Assembly: GCF_020519665.1 (NCBI RefSeq)
Contig: NZ_CP084703.1
Coordinates: 2,418,001-2,482,000 of the forward strand
Reading direction: 5' to 3'
From: Bacillus shivajii
GTDB taxonomy: Bacteria > Bacillota > Bacilli > Bacillales > Salisediminibacteriaceae
DNA length: 64,000 bases
In this document: one piece after another, positions 37,211 through 46,262 of the stretch
Layout: each line of letters begins with the position of its first letter
How positions within the stretch are numbered: the first letter of the stretch is position 1
Notes under the pieces: model-generated
The model's input: only the letters and a program-made list of their open reading frames with translations
Database searches by the model: none
What the model was told of the DNA's origin: nothing
Position numbers and translations under genes: made by a program

Positions 37211-37438
37211 TTATATACGACCGTGCTCACGATCAGATTTTTCGTCTTCAATTTCAGCTTGGAAGCTATGGATACTTTCTTTTCTTCGCTCGTTCTTCGC
37301 TTGAATCGCTTGTTTTTCTGCTTGAGATAAATGCTCATTATTCATTGTTTCTTCTGCAGCTTCGATATTTTCTTTCGTATTTTCAGCCATCTCTCGTAAC
37401 TTTTCAACGTTATCAGCACGATTATCTTTTTTCGCCAT
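37211..37438 (-). CDS. tlp: small acid-soluble spore protein Tlp
   Basis: 75 residues, highly charged and helical, no Cys. RADNVEKLREMAENTKENIEAAEETM and the later NERRKESI are diagnostic of Tlp, a thioredoxin-like-named spore protein made in the forespore. GGGAGG lies 11 nt before the ATG. It is followed by a terminator and so is probably expressed alone or from its own promoter. Confidence 0.88.
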   Translation of the reverse strand: MAKKDNRADNVEKLREMAENTKENIEAAEETMNNEHLSQAEKQAIQAKNERRKESIHSFQAEIEDEKSDREHGRI

Positions 37439-37513
37439 TTAGAACAACCTCCCTTATAGATGTACAAAAATAGTTTGTTCAAGGGAGGCCTTTCTATACG
37501 ATATAAGCTACTT

Positions 37514-37930
37514 TTATTTTTTGTTCATTTCGTACGCTTCGTGCCATTTAGGGAATTTCTTTTTTATTGAAATCGGACGAAATGTGTTTGCATCGACGCA
37601 AACATGTTCACTTGTACCATCAACACACACTTTTCCAGCTTCATTTAAAATTTCATACCCGTACATCACACGTATTCCGGTATACTTTTCAATCCACGTC
37701 TTTATTGTGACCTGCTCTGGATACTTTGCTGGATGTTTATAATTTAAGTTTATATTTGTTACAGGAGAAAGCACACCGTCTTTCTCCATATCCGCATATT
37801 TAAAGCCTAAATCTTCGATCAGTTTTGTTCTTCCAATTTCACACCACACTAAATAATTTGCATGATAAACGACACCCATTTGATCTGTTTCTGCATACCT
37901 TACTGGAACGGTTGTTGTAGAAATAATCAT
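37514..37930 (-). CDS. acyl-CoA thioesterase, YbgC/YneP-like hotdog protein
   Basis: 138 residues, one hotdog fold. The catalytic region is ETDQMGVVYHANYLVWCEIGR, with Asp, the VYHANY motif and the long central helix. Members hydrolyse acyl-CoA thioesters. Its ATG overlaps the stop of the AAA+ gene by 4 bp, so the two are coupled. The B. subtilis neighbour of tlp is the thioesterase yneP, supporting that assignment. Confidence 0.82.
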   Translation of the reverse strand: MIISTTTVPVRYAETDQMGVVYHANYLVWCEIGRTKLIEDLGFKYADMEKDGVLSPVTNINLNYKHPAKYPEQVTIKTWIEKYTGIRVMYGYEILNEAGKVCVDGTSEHVCVDANTFRPISIKKKFPKWHEAYEMNKK

Positions 37931-40284
37931 GAATGATCCTCCTCACCCTCATTTAATAATATCGGAAAGTCTACAGCTTCTAATTTGGTTAATGTATATT
38001 CTGATTCATAATCCAAATTTGATGATGTAATACGATATGCTTGCCTTTGGATCGCTGCTTCTACAAGATCTTTCATCGCCCTTCCATTTCCTGATGGACG
38101 ATTGAATTCAATGGCGTTATACAATTGCTCTACTATGTCATCATCAACTTCATAATGATAACTTCTCACATAATATTGTAAAATCTTGATCAATTCGTTA
38201 GTCGTATAGGATGGAAACTGTATTCTTTTTTTAAAGCGAGATGGTAGTCCTGGGTTAGCTAATAATAATTGATCCATCGGTTCATCATAACCAGCTAAGA
38301 TGATGACTAAGTTTTCTTCATGACGTGTCATTTCTTCTACAAGTGTATCAATCGCTTCCTTGCCGAAGTCTTGTCCACCTTTAGATAAAAGTGAATAGGC
38401 TTCGTCAATAAATAATACACCACCTAATGCTTCTTTTATTTTCCGTTTTGTTTTCGTTGCAGTTTGACCAACGTAGCCAGCAACTAAATCACTTCTTCCA
38501 GCGACAACTAAATGTCCTCTTTTTAATAAACCGAGTTCGTGTAAAATTTTCCCGTAAATTTTCGCAACCGTTGTTTTTCCAGTACCAGGTGGACCGGAAA
38601 AGATCGCATGTAGCTGGATAGGTACTTTCGGCAAATTACTCTCTTCTCGTATTTTTTGCATTTTCACAAAAGACGTTAACACTTGAACTTCTTTTTTTAC
38701 CGCAGAAAGTCCTATTAGTTCTTGTAGCTCTTCTTCGCCACTCTTTTCATTACGAGGAGTACTTCGTTGCTCGGCAAAGTCTGATTTCGCTAAAATCGTG
38801 AAGTTCTCTTCTGAATAATCATGTGTTTGACCTGCTTTTGCCCCTTTTTTAAAAATGGCATCTAAGACGATGTTCTTTACTGTTCGAGCATTTCCAAAGC
38901 TTTCATCAACTTGTTCTTTTTCAATGCGTTGCTTCAAGCTCGTAATGCCATCCTCTGAAATCGTAAAGTCATTATCTAAGGCAATCTGTTCAGCAATTTC
39001 AATTAATTCTTCTGAAGAGAAGTCTGGCAAATGAATATGGTTGCTTTCTGGAAAACGACTTCTAAGTCCTGGGTTTGCCCATAAAAACGTTCTCATTTCT
39101 TCTGGGTAACCCGCTAATATGACAGAGAATTGACCCGCATATTCTCCACTTGTCATTGCAGCGACAAGTGTATCAATCGCAGTTTGTCCATAATCATTTC
39201 CAGTAGCCCCTTCTCTTTTTAAGCTATAAGCTTCATCTATAAAGAGAATTCCACCAACTGACTGCTTGATGATTTCTGTTGTCTTTTCTTCTGTTTGACC
39301 TAAATAAGCACCGACTAAATGAGAACGGTCCACTTCTACAACCTTTTCTTTCGGTAAAACGCCTAGATGGTAATAAATCTTTGCAAGTAAACGAGCAATC
39401 GTCGTTTTACCCGTACCAGGGTTTCCAGTAAAAATCATATTCAAATTTCGTTCATTTTCAAAATGATATCCTTGTCGTTTGCGCTCTTGTTCATACCGTA
39501 AATAGTAATAATATTTTTGAACTTTTTCTTTTACATCATCAAGCCCAATCATTGATTGAAGCTCTGTGAGGGGGTTTTTCTCAGATTCTGTCACCTTTTC
39601 ACGTAAATGATCCCATGTTTGTTGGGCGTGAACAAATTCTTCTAACGTTTCTTTAAATAACGATTGCTTTTCCTTTGAATAATAAATCCCCGAAATTGAT
39701 TGTTTAAATTGTTCAGATGCATCGAGAAGTTCATTTGTGAGAGAATGCACATTTTTAAGTTGACTTGTCATCGTTGACATTTTTTCAATTAATGGTTGAT
39801 CCCCCAACTCATTAGCAGCAATTTGTAAACGATTAGCATCACTCATCATCTCTTGCGTATTTTGATGTGATTCTTTAATTAATTCACTAATACGATCGAT
39901 TGTATTTTTCTTTCCTTGTCCGTGGTCAGTTTCACGAATACGTGGTAATGGTTCGTTTAATATTGGTTTACTTACATCAGGGAGCATCGTTTCTATAAAT
40001 GCATTTAAAAAGAACTGATTAGACCTGTCCAATTCCCAAGCTTCAAGAAGCCAATTCCTTACTTTATCATCAGCTTCTTGCACGCGGTAAAAGCGAGCTA
40101 AAGCCGCTAAAGATAATAAATGTATATAGTCGATATCATCTATGTTAGCCTCTTTTAAGCTAGTAGATTTAACGAAATGAAGCTCACGTGTAATTTCTGT
40201 TTCTTTTAACGTTACAGAAGGCTTCGTCTTCCAATCATCTATTTTCTCTTTTAACGAATTAATTCTTCTTTCGTTCATATTCAT
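37927..40284 (-). CDS. double AAA+ ATPase of the CbxX/CfxQ (SpoVK-like) type
   Basis: 785 residues. A helical N-terminal region of about 240 residues is followed by two AAA+ modules of the SpoVK/CbbX type. Module 1: GNPGTGKTT (Walker A), GGILFIDEAYSL (Walker B). Module 2: GPPGTGKTT, GGVLFIDEAYSL. Each has the SRF arginine-finger pattern (NPGLRSRFP, NPGLPSRFK). B. subtilis SpoVK has one such module and acts in sporulation; the tandem form is larger. The ATG at 40284 has AAGGTG 6 nt upstream. Operon with the thioesterase. Confidence 0.8.
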   Translation of the reverse strand: MNMNERRINSLKEKIDDWKTKPSVTLKETEITRELHFVKSTSLKEANIDDIDYIHLLSLAALARFYRVQEADDKVRNWLLEAWELDRSNQFFLNAFIETMLPDVSKPILNEPLPRIRETDHGQGKKNTIDRISELIKESHQNTQEMMSDANRLQIAANELGDQPLIEKMSTMTSQLKNVHSLTNELLDASEQFKQSISGIYYSKEKQSLFKETLEEFVHAQQTWDHLREKVTESEKNPLTELQSMIGLDDVKEKVQKYYYYLRYEQERKRQGYHFENERNLNMIFTGNPGTGKTTIARLLAKIYYHLGVLPKEKVVEVDRSHLVGAYLGQTEEKTTEIIKQSVGGILFIDEAYSLKREGATGNDYGQTAIDTLVAAMTSGEYAGQFSVILAGYPEEMRTFLWANPGLRSRFPESNHIHLPDFSSEELIEIAEQIALDNDFTISEDGITSLKQRIEKEQVDESFGNARTVKNIVLDAIFKKGAKAGQTHDYSEENFTILAKSDFAEQRSTPRNEKSGEEELQELIGLSAVKKEVQVLTSFVKMQKIREESNLPKVPIQLHAIFSGPPGTGKTTVAKIYGKILHELGLLKRGHLVVAGRSDLVAGYVGQTATKTKRKIKEALGGVLFIDEAYSLLSKGGQDFGKEAIDTLVEEMTRHEENLVIILAGYDEPMDQLLLANPGLPSRFKKRIQFPSYTTNELIKILQYYVRSYHYEVDDDIVEQLYNAIEFNRPSGNGRAMKDLVEAAIQRQAYRITSSNLDYESEYTLTKLEAVDFPILLNEGEEDHS

Positions 40285-40419
40285 ACCATTCACCTTTTTG
40301 ATTTCATTTCTATTCCTTCATTATTGTATCACCTGAACGGAAAAAAAGAGAAGTAAGACAGGTTCCAATATTTGATTCACACATATGATGAAGAAGTATA
40401 CTTAAAAGGAGCGAGGAGA

Positions 40420-40617
40420 ATGGGAAAGAAGAAAAAAATCGTTCAATCAAAAGAAGATAAGTATCAACATTCATGGAAAATTGTGCTTAGTGATAAATGT
40501 GAAGTATGCACAACACAGTGTACAAGAGGGCTTCGTTATTTGCAAAAAATGTCGGTCCCTGGTTCATCTGGAAAAGGAGTACCTTGTCATTTAACGAAAG
40601 GTAAAGCAATGAAATAA
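40420..40617 (+). CDS. small cysteine-rich basic protein
   Basis: 65 residues, strongly basic. The centre reads KCEVCTTQCTRGLRY with a later VPC, giving four cysteines (CxxCxxxC plus one) that could bind zinc or a cluster. I do not recognise the family. The start at 40420 follows GGAGCGAGGAGA; an in-frame start 16 codons upstream lacks a binding site. Divergent from the AAA+ gene and followed by a MITE. Confidence 0.6.
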   Translation: MGKKKKIVQSKEDKYQHSWKIVLSDKCEVCTTQCTRGLRYLQKMSVPGSSGKGVPCHLTKGKAMK

Positions 40618-40706
40618 ATTAGCAATGCCTGTAGTACTTATCTCGGGAAGTTTTGAAATACGAATGACTTCCAGCCAAATACGTTTTCTCACTGCCTTTA
40701 AGCAAA

Positions 40707-40868
40707 GGCTTTGTTAAAGGATAGTGTTGATTTCACAAAATACACTCGCTTGCCGCGGGCAAGGCTTCAGCTAATCGGGGGGGAGAGCACCCCGATGGAT
40801 CTTCAGCTCTTGCTTTTCCCGCAGGCGTCTCGTGATTTTGAAAATCAACAATGAAGAATAACAGAGCC
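40707..40868. repeat. MITE-like element, family A (copy) with GC-rich cassette
   Basis: Left end GGCTTTGTTAAAGG and TGTTGATTT; inverted right end GGCTCTGTTATTC and TGTTGATTT. Flanked by TAAGCAAA (40699-40706) and TTAGCAAA (40869-40876), a duplication with one difference. The middle is the GC-rich cassette (TTGCCGCGGGCAAGG to CTTTTCCCGCAGGCGTCTCG). Confidence 0.75.
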
Positions 40869-40873
40869 TTAGC

Positions 40874-40908
40874 AAAAAAAACTGATCCGAAGGTGGATCA
40901 GTTTTTTT
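40874..40908. terminator. bidirectional intrinsic terminator
   Basis: A7-ACTGATCC-GAAGGT-GGATCAGT-T7, a perfect 8-bp GC-containing stem extended by A/T pairs. Ends the gene at 40915. Confidence 0.85.
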
Positions 40909-40914
40909 ACATAT

Positions 40915-41127
40915 TTAGATGTGGACCTTTTTCATTAACTGCTCAATTTCTTTTAAGTAACTCTCACGATCGTGTCTTTTTACCTTCATTTCAAATGTAT
41001 TGTAAATGAGTTGTAATTCATCTTTTAACCCTTCTACTCGAAAACCTTTTTTTATATAGTCTTTTACCCACAAATAATAATCAATAAGTTCTTCTTCCGT
41101 TAATTGATCATATATTTTCTCTGGCAT
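40915..41127 (-). CDS. small uncharacterised helical protein
   Basis: 70 residues, highly charged, no Cys, predicted helical throughout (EEELIDYYLWVKDYIKKGF, then KEIEQLMKKV). AGGTGA lies 7 nt before the ATG. A strong terminator follows directly. The family is not recognised. Confidence 0.55.
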   Translation of the reverse strand: MPEKIYDQLTEEELIDYYLWVKDYIKKGFRVEGLKDELQLIYNTFEMKVKRHDRESYLKEIEQLMKKVHI

Positions 41128-41200
41128 TTACATGTCACCTCACAAAACATTTTTAATAATGTATTCCTTTTTCAAAATGTTTGTGAGGATGCCATTATAA

Positions 41201-42133
41201 CTAACTACTTTTGTTGTCAATAACTGGTTGAGGTTGAACTTTTTTTGATTTTCGCGTACCGTACGTAACACCGATTAGTACGAATACTGCACCAATTATA
41301 TGAATTGGAAGTAACGGTTCTCCAAGGATAATAACTGCCATAATAACGGCCGATAAAGGCATTAAATTGATAAAAATCGAGGCCTTCCCTGCACCAATGA
41401 TTTTGATTCCTTGATAATACATAATGAAACTAACTACTGAAACAATGATACTCATGTGTAAAATCGAGCCCCATGTTAACAAATTCGCTTCTGATAATTG
41501 TGTCCAACTGATTTCCATAAGTGCTAATGGCATTAACATCAACGTACCTATTGATACAGCATACGTTGTACTTTCAAGCGCGCTAAATCGTTGCAAGGCA
41601 ACTTTCCCTAATACACTATATAACGCCCAGCAAATTACTGCGATAAATAAGACAATATCAATTGGTTCAAAGCCAGCACGAACCACTTCTGCCCATTGGC
41701 CTTCTGTAATGATTAACGAAGCACCAGCTAATGCTAAAATAAGGCCAACGACATTTCTCTTTGTTATTTTTTCTTTTAAAAATATTGCAGATAACAAAAT
41801 GATTAATACTGGATTTGAAGCAATAAAGAGTGAACTCTTCACAATAGGAGCTTCCTTTGTTGCGATGAAAAACATGATGTTATATAAAGCAATTCCAGTA
41901 AGTCCAAGTGAACTAAGTAATAGCCACTCTTTTACGTTCGGTAGTTTTAAATTCTTTTGCATTACAAACATTAATGGAATGAGTATAAGTGCTGCAAAAA
42001 AGAATCGTAAAAACGCAACAGTAGTTGGTTCGAAATCTCTTGTTGCAAAGTTACCTGCTATAAATGCACTTCCCCAACTACTTGTTGCAAAAGCAATCAT
42101 GACATAAACTAACCAAGGTCGTTTCTCCATCAT
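41201..42133 (-). CDS. EamA/DMT-family transporter
   Basis: 310 residues with ten helices arranged as two EamA repeats (about 8-140 and 155-295). The first opens WGSAFIAGNFATRDFEP, the second has VICWALYSVLGKVAL; each ends with a GxxLIxxG-type helix (LAGASLIITEG, GAVFVLIGVTYG). Likely exporter of metabolites or amino acids; substrate not predictable. A long antisense open frame lies opposite but is only its shadow. Confidence 0.85.
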   Translation of the reverse strand: MMEKRPWLVYVMIAFATSSWGSAFIAGNFATRDFEPTTVAFLRFFFAALILIPLMFVMQKNLKLPNVKEWLLLSSLGLTGIALYNIMFFIATKEAPIVKSSLFIASNPVLIILLSAIFLKEKITKRNVVGLILALAGASLIITEGQWAEVVRAGFEPIDIVLFIAVICWALYSVLGKVALQRFSALESTTYAVSIGTLMLMPLALMEISWTQLSEANLLTWGSILHMSIIVSVVSFIMYYQGIKIIGAGKASIFINLMPLSAVIMAVIILGEPLLPIHIIGAVFVLIGVTYGTRKSKKVQPQPVIDNKSS

Positions 42134-42301
42134 ACCCCACCTATTTTTTCTATATGTACAAGCAATCTTTCGGTATACGAAACAATATACCGCATCTTCT
42201 CCATTATTTCTAGTCTATTATGACAATTTAGTAAAATCATTAGGTTGGAAAACTTTATGATCTTCTGTTAAAAATGGATAGCCTGAAAATAAGTGATTAG
42301 C

Positions 42302-42490
42302 TTTGACAGATTATGTGCTCGCTTTCACCTCTAGGCACAAGTGCAACATCTGTTCTAGCTTCGTTCCACTTGCTATCACAGTGTCTTCTTTGCCGCGGGT
42401 ACGGCACAGGCTTCCAAAAATCTCCAAAGTTCATTTTGTGTGATTTTCGGCTCGCGCTATTCCCGCAGGAGTCTCGCACAAGCTGTCAAA
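42302..42490. repeat. GC-rich dispersed repeat with TTTGACAG ends
   Basis: Left end TTTGACAGATTATGTGCTCGC and inverted right end TTTGACAGCTTGTGCGAGAC form an imperfect inverted repeat. Inside is a cassette C relative (TTGCCGCGGGTACGG, CTATTCCCGCAGGAGTCTCG) and a sequence like the 67-bp unit at 33105. A further fragment of that unit lies at 42590-42625. No gene is seen in 42134-42742. Confidence 0.6.
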
Positions 42491-42742
42491 CATATCTCAA
42501 AATAGTAATTTCCATCTTGCATGGTACAAATTTTATTAGCATAGAAATCTATTCTGAAAATAAGTTTAATAGTGTACCATTCGCTTTTGTCCACTCGCTT
42601 TCACCTCTAGGAACAAGTGTGACATCAAGTGGAGCCTATTAAAAAAGCTACTCCCTGGGTTCAACTGGTGAGGATGATTAAGCTATAATCATAAATAAGG
42701 CATAGAGAAGTTACTCTCTACGCCTAGTTTATATCTATTAAA

Positions 42743-44029
42743 TTAAAACTTTTGAATATCAAATTGATCTGAAAGTAAAAGCCAATTCTGCGGGAATGGT
42801 AAACCTAACTTCCAATAGCTAATCCCTCTTAACCCTAACTCTCTCATTAAATCAAACTTAGCTTGAATACTTCTAGCATCTTCAAACCAAACGACATGGT
42901 CATTTCCTTCATCATCAACGTATTCAAAAAACGGCGCTTGAGACTCTTCATCAAACTGGATTGGAACATTTTGCTCATACGCTAACTGTACAGCTCGTTG
43001 AGGGCTTAATGCTGGCGCAAACTCTCCACCAGGCTCAAATGGTAAGGTCCAGTCATATCCATAAAGATTTTGCCCCATCATAATTTTTTCTGCTGGCATT
43101 TCAGTTAATGCATACTCAATGACTTCCCTGACAGGGCCGATCGGAGAAACAGCCATTGGAGGACCACCACCGTACCCCCACTCATAAGTCATTAAGACAA
43201 CAAAATCAACAATCTCACCATGCGCTGCGTAGTCATGTGCTTCATACCACTGCCCTTCTTGTTCAGCAAATGTTTTCGGTGCTAGAGCAGTTGAAATTAA
43301 TAACCCCTCTGCCCTTAAACGCTCAGCTGCCTTTCTTAAAAAATCATTATACCTCTGTCGATCTTCTGGTCTTAAAAATTCAAAATCAAAGTGGACATCT
43401 CGGTATCCGACTCTTTGAGCTTCTTCGATAATATTGTTAATTAATTCATCTTGTGCAGCTTCATTTGTTAAGAGGGCCGCTCCAACCTCTTCACTAAACT
43501 CACCAGCTTCTAAATTTGTCACAGTTAGCATAAGTCCTGCATTATGTTCTGCAGCGATTGCTGGAAAATCATTTAAAAGAGGTGGTGATAATGTGCCATC
43601 TCGGTTTACTTCATAACTAAAAGGAGCTAGATAAGTTAAGTAAGGAGCTCTAACTCTTGCTGATTCAATTAACTCTTCAGAGACTGTATCACCAATTGGT
43701 TCTACATATGCATTTACTTCTGTCTCTGTTTGTGGACGAGGTGGAATGTACAACCTCGTTCCTGCTGCAAGTGGATCTTCAAGTGATATTTGGTTAATTT
43801 CAGCCAGTTCTTGAAAAGGAATTCCAAACCGCTGACTGATTGCAAATAAATTTTCACCTGGCTGAACCCAATAAAAACTCCCTACAATTGGAATAACGAG
43901 GCTTTGTCCGATAACTAAACGTTCAGCACTTGGAAGCTCATTGGCCTGAACAATGTCGTCTACCGATGTGTTATAAGCATTTGCTATGCCGGTTAAATTC
44001 TGCCCTTCTTGGACAACATGAATTTGCAT
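42743..44029 (-). CDS. LysM-GH18 spore cortex/wall hydrolase (YaaH/SleL-like)
   Basis: 428 residues: LysM modules at about 2-47 and 52-96, then a GH18 domain. The catalytic strand reads DVHFDFEF, keeping the DxE pair with the acid Glu, and the barrel ends with SYWKLGLPFPQNW. No signal peptide, as is normal for spore-targeted members of this group, which cleave cortex fragments during germination. GGGGTG is 5 nt before the ATG at 44029; an upstream in-frame ATG has no such site. Probably a sporulation gene. Confidence 0.88.
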   Translation of the reverse strand: MQIHVVQEGQNLTGIANAYNTSVDDIVQANELPSAERLVIGQSLVIPIVGSFYWVQPGENLFAISQRFGIPFQELAEINQISLEDPLAAGTRLYIPPRPQTETEVNAYVEPIGDTVSEELIESARVRAPYLTYLAPFSYEVNRDGTLSPPLLNDFPAIAAEHNAGLMLTVTNLEAGEFSEEVGAALLTNEAAQDELINNIIEEAQRVGYRDVHFDFEFLRPEDRQRYNDFLRKAAERLRAEGLLISTALAPKTFAEQEGQWYEAHDYAAHGEIVDFVVLMTYEWGYGGGPPMAVSPIGPVREVIEYALTEMPAEKIMMGQNLYGYDWTLPFEPGGEFAPALSPQRAVQLAYEQNVPIQFDEESQAPFFEYVDDEGNDHVVWFEDARSIQAKFDLMRELGLRGISYWKLGLPFPQNWLLLSDQFDIQKF

Positions 44030-44160
44030 ACTTTCACCCCTTCTGCGAATTTCCATCGCTCTATCGTACGCAAATAGGGAATGTCCGATGATAAAAAAAC
44101 AGTTAATTGTTCCATATTCATTTGTTTTCTTATATATAGTATAATCAGTATGTTATCTTA

Positions 44161-44260
44161 GAACAAAAGCGCAAGGCGCCAAAATTACGCCTAAAAACAG
44201 CCACGTCCTCTGGCATGCGCGGCATTAGGACGTCCTATCCGCCAAGGCAACTATCGAGAG
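44161..44260. repeat. dispersed GC-rich repeat, family D (short copy)
   Basis: Starts AGAACAAAAGCGCAAGGCGCC, the same head as the repeat at 18661. Its middle, GCCACGTCCTCTGGCATGC to GGCATTAGGACGTCC, is shared with 57708-57755. Confidence 0.6.
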
Positions 44261-44294
44261 ATTGATAAATTCGTACCTTTCAAAAGGAGCTACC

Positions 44295-44963
44295 ATGATG
44301 ATGATACGCAAATTAATCGTTACACTAACCGCACTAGTTACGATTCTTTTATTATTTATATTTCACGAATCGTTTTTACATTGGATTCAAAACAACGACC
44401 GAGAGCACATCGTATTAACAACCGTTATTGCAACATTTATGTCCTTATTCCCTGTCATTCCTTACCCAATTGTAGGAGGCGTCATCGGTGCAGCATATGG
44501 TCCAATGCTAGGAGCCTTTGTTATTTGGATGGGCTCTACGTTCGCTTCAATCATTTTCTTCGGATTAATTCGTTATGGTGGTTTTCATGAGTGGGGGACA
44601 AAGATTCTACTAAAATATAAAGCAACTAAAAAAGTAACCATCTTATTTGAACGGAATGCATTTATGTCTATTACTGTACTAAGAATGATCCCTGTCATTC
44701 CTTCCATTCTCATTAATGCATATGCAGCGATTAGCCGAGTTCCATTCGTTCGCTATTCGATTGCATCTGGGTTAGGAAAAGTACCTGCGATGACGCTATT
44801 TGCATTAATTGGGCATACGATTGTAACAGATCCAATTGAACTTCTTTACATGCTCATTATTTATAGTATTTTCTTAACAATTGTTTATACTGGTTATCGC
44901 TTTTGGTCTAAGAAAGCGGAAGAAGAAATATTGGTTAAAACGAAGCAACCATCTAATTTATAG
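44295..44963 (+). CDS. TVP38/TMEM64 (VTT-domain) membrane protein
   Basis: 222 residues, about six helices. VTT features: PYPIVGGVIGAAYGPMLG with the glycine-rich re-entrant segment, and VLRMIPVIPSILINAYAAI in the second half. AAAAGGAG stands 5 nt before the ATG at 44295. Related to the protein at 29720 but not a close copy. Role likely in membrane lipid distribution; not proven in this group. Confidence 0.8.
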   Translation: MMMIRKLIVTLTALVTILLLFIFHESFLHWIQNNDREHIVLTTVIATFMSLFPVIPYPIVGGVIGAAYGPMLGAFVIWMGSTFASIIFFGLIRYGGFHEWGTKILLKYKATKKVTILFERNAFMSITVLRMIPVIPSILINAYAAISRVPFVRYSIASGLGKVPAMTLFALIGHTIVTDPIELLYMLIIYSIFLTIVYTGYRFWSKKAEEEILVKTKQPSNL

Positions 44964-45004
44964 TTCCGTATAAACAGAAAGAAAGTGAATGAACAAATAC
45001 TTTA

Positions 45005-45040
45005 GCAGACCAATTAGCGCTTTAATTGGTCTGTTTTTTC
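45005..45040 (+). terminator. intrinsic terminator
   Basis: GCAGACCAATTA and TAATTGGTCTG around a short loop, followed by T6. A second weaker hairpin (AAGCACCTGAA/TTCAGATGCTT) follows at 45069. Confidence 0.85.
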
Positions 45041-45208
45041 TTATTATCACGAAGGTTCTATAACTAAGAAGCACCTGAAGCAAATTCAGATGCTTTTACA
45101 ATGTTACAATGTATGCCATGTTTTAGAGCGGTCTAACGTGCGTATGCCTTCGTCAGCTCAACCCATCAAATTAATAGATGACTGTTTTATATTAGGTGTT
45201 TGCTTCTC

Positions 45209-45694
45209 TTAAACAATTCGCACCCATTTTGTGACCTTATACATTACTGCACCAATAAATGTACCTAATGTATTTAAAATGATATCATCAACGTTTGCTA
45301 CCCGGTAAGTAAACAAAAATTGATTAATTTCTATAAATGTTGACAATAACATCCCTGTTATTACTACAAGAAAAAAAGATACTGTCTTTTTCCTCTTCCT
45401 AATACTTTCTAAAAACAGGGGAAATAAGAGTCCAAAAGGAATAAACAATAATACATTTCCGCCTAATATTCGAAGAGGTACCATCATATCTGGACTATAT
45501 GTATAAATACGATAGATGCTAAAAAAAGGAGTTAAATTATAGTTTCTCCCTCCAGGACCCACTGCCCCTAACGAAGCACCGTAATTCCAAGCAAATAAAG
45601 TGATATAAAATAATAAAATTATATATATAAATAAAAACCAATTCGATATATAAAATATACCTAATCGAGACGCTTCTTGTGTTTTAATTCTCAC
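45209..45694 (-). CDS. VanZ-family membrane protein
   Basis: 161 residues with four or five helices. VanZ signatures: NLTPFFSI, GGNVLLFIPFGLLFPL, EINQFLFTYRVANVDDIILNTLG (the conserved R-DVDD/N-DD stretch and N-LG). VanZ proteins can lower teicoplanin sensitivity, but most genomic copies have no known role. The start is a GTG with GAGGTG 8 nt upstream. Single gene. Confidence 0.85.
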   Translation of the reverse strand: MRIKTQEASRLGIFYISNWFLFIYIILLFYITLFAWNYGASLGAVGPGGRNYNLTPFFSIYRIYTYSPDMMVPLRILGGNVLLFIPFGLLFPLFLESIRKRKKTVSFFLVVITGMLLSTFIEINQFLFTYRVANVDDIILNTLGTFIGAVMYKVTKWVRIV

Positions 45695-45815
45695 TGAGCT
45701 TACACCTCAAATTCTACAAAAGCGATCTTCTTTTATTATCATATGTCCATTCTTATTTGACAAGCCTAAAGCGGTCGTAGAATTTTGACAAATAATTGTG
45801 TAATGAACATAAACA

Positions 45816-45845
45816 AAAAGGCATTTACGTAGCGTAAATGCCTAA
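45816..45845 (-). terminator. terminator overlapping the sspN-like stop codon
   Basis: AGGCATTTACG-CTA-CGTAAATGCCT followed by T5 on the minus strand. The stem includes part of the stop codon. Confidence 0.8.
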
Positions 45846-45985
45846 TGTTTTCCTTTAGGAGGGATATAGTCAGGGTTCTCATTATCTTTCGTGTTCATTT
45901 GCTTACCTTTATTTGAGTCGCTTTTTCTCGGTTGTGTTCCTAAGTGATTCGGTCTGAATTTATCAAATGCATGTTTTCCAGCCAC
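45842..45985 (-). CDS. small acid-soluble spore protein, SspN-like
   Basis: 47 residues, below usual gene-calling limits. KFRPNHLGTQPRKSDSNKGK and the C-terminal IPPKGKH resemble SspN (HLGTKPRK..NKGKKM..KGE). Basic, Cys-free, spore-core type. Starts at GTG with AAGGAGGTG upstream and ends in a terminator. SspN and Tlp are forespore proteins; tlp is 8 kb away here. Confidence 0.7.
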   Translation of the reverse strand: MAGKHAFDKFRPNHLGTQPRKSDSNKGKQMNTKDNENPDYIPPKGKH

Positions 45986-46057
45986 CGAAGCACCTCCTTC
46001 CATACACTTAATATGTCCTAATAGGAAAAGGACTATGCATGAAAGGAGATATAGTAA

Positions 46058-46192
46058 TTATGAGTATAGGCGATCGACATGACGCTTTTCTAACCTTAGT
46101 TCAATTTTTTCAATTTCCTTCGGATCTTTTAACAATGCTTGTTTATTTTCTTGAAATAACTCTTCATATCTTAACTTTTTCTTTTTGCTCAT
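46058..46192 (-). CDS. FbpB-like small basic protein
   Basis: 44 residues starting MSKKKKLRYEELFQENKQAL, then a DPKEIEKIELRLEKR helix. This is the pattern of the Fur-regulated basic protein FbpB family, whose B. subtilis members help an iron-sparing small RNA. I see no clear Fur box upstream, so iron control is not supported by sequence here. GAGGTG is 7 nt or so before the ATG. Confidence 0.6.
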   Translation of the reverse strand: MSKKKKLRYEELFQENKQALLKDPKEIEKIELRLEKRHVDRLYS

Positions 46193-46262
46193 TCCAATTC
46201 ACCTCAGTCATATTTATCAGCCATTATGCCCTAAAATTTACATAAGCATACATTTCCCTCAT

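Noticed and set aside
41424-42107. Long open frame of 227 codons on the plus strand
   Set aside because: It lies exactly opposite the EamA transporter, has no binding site and a composition typical of antisense to a membrane protein.
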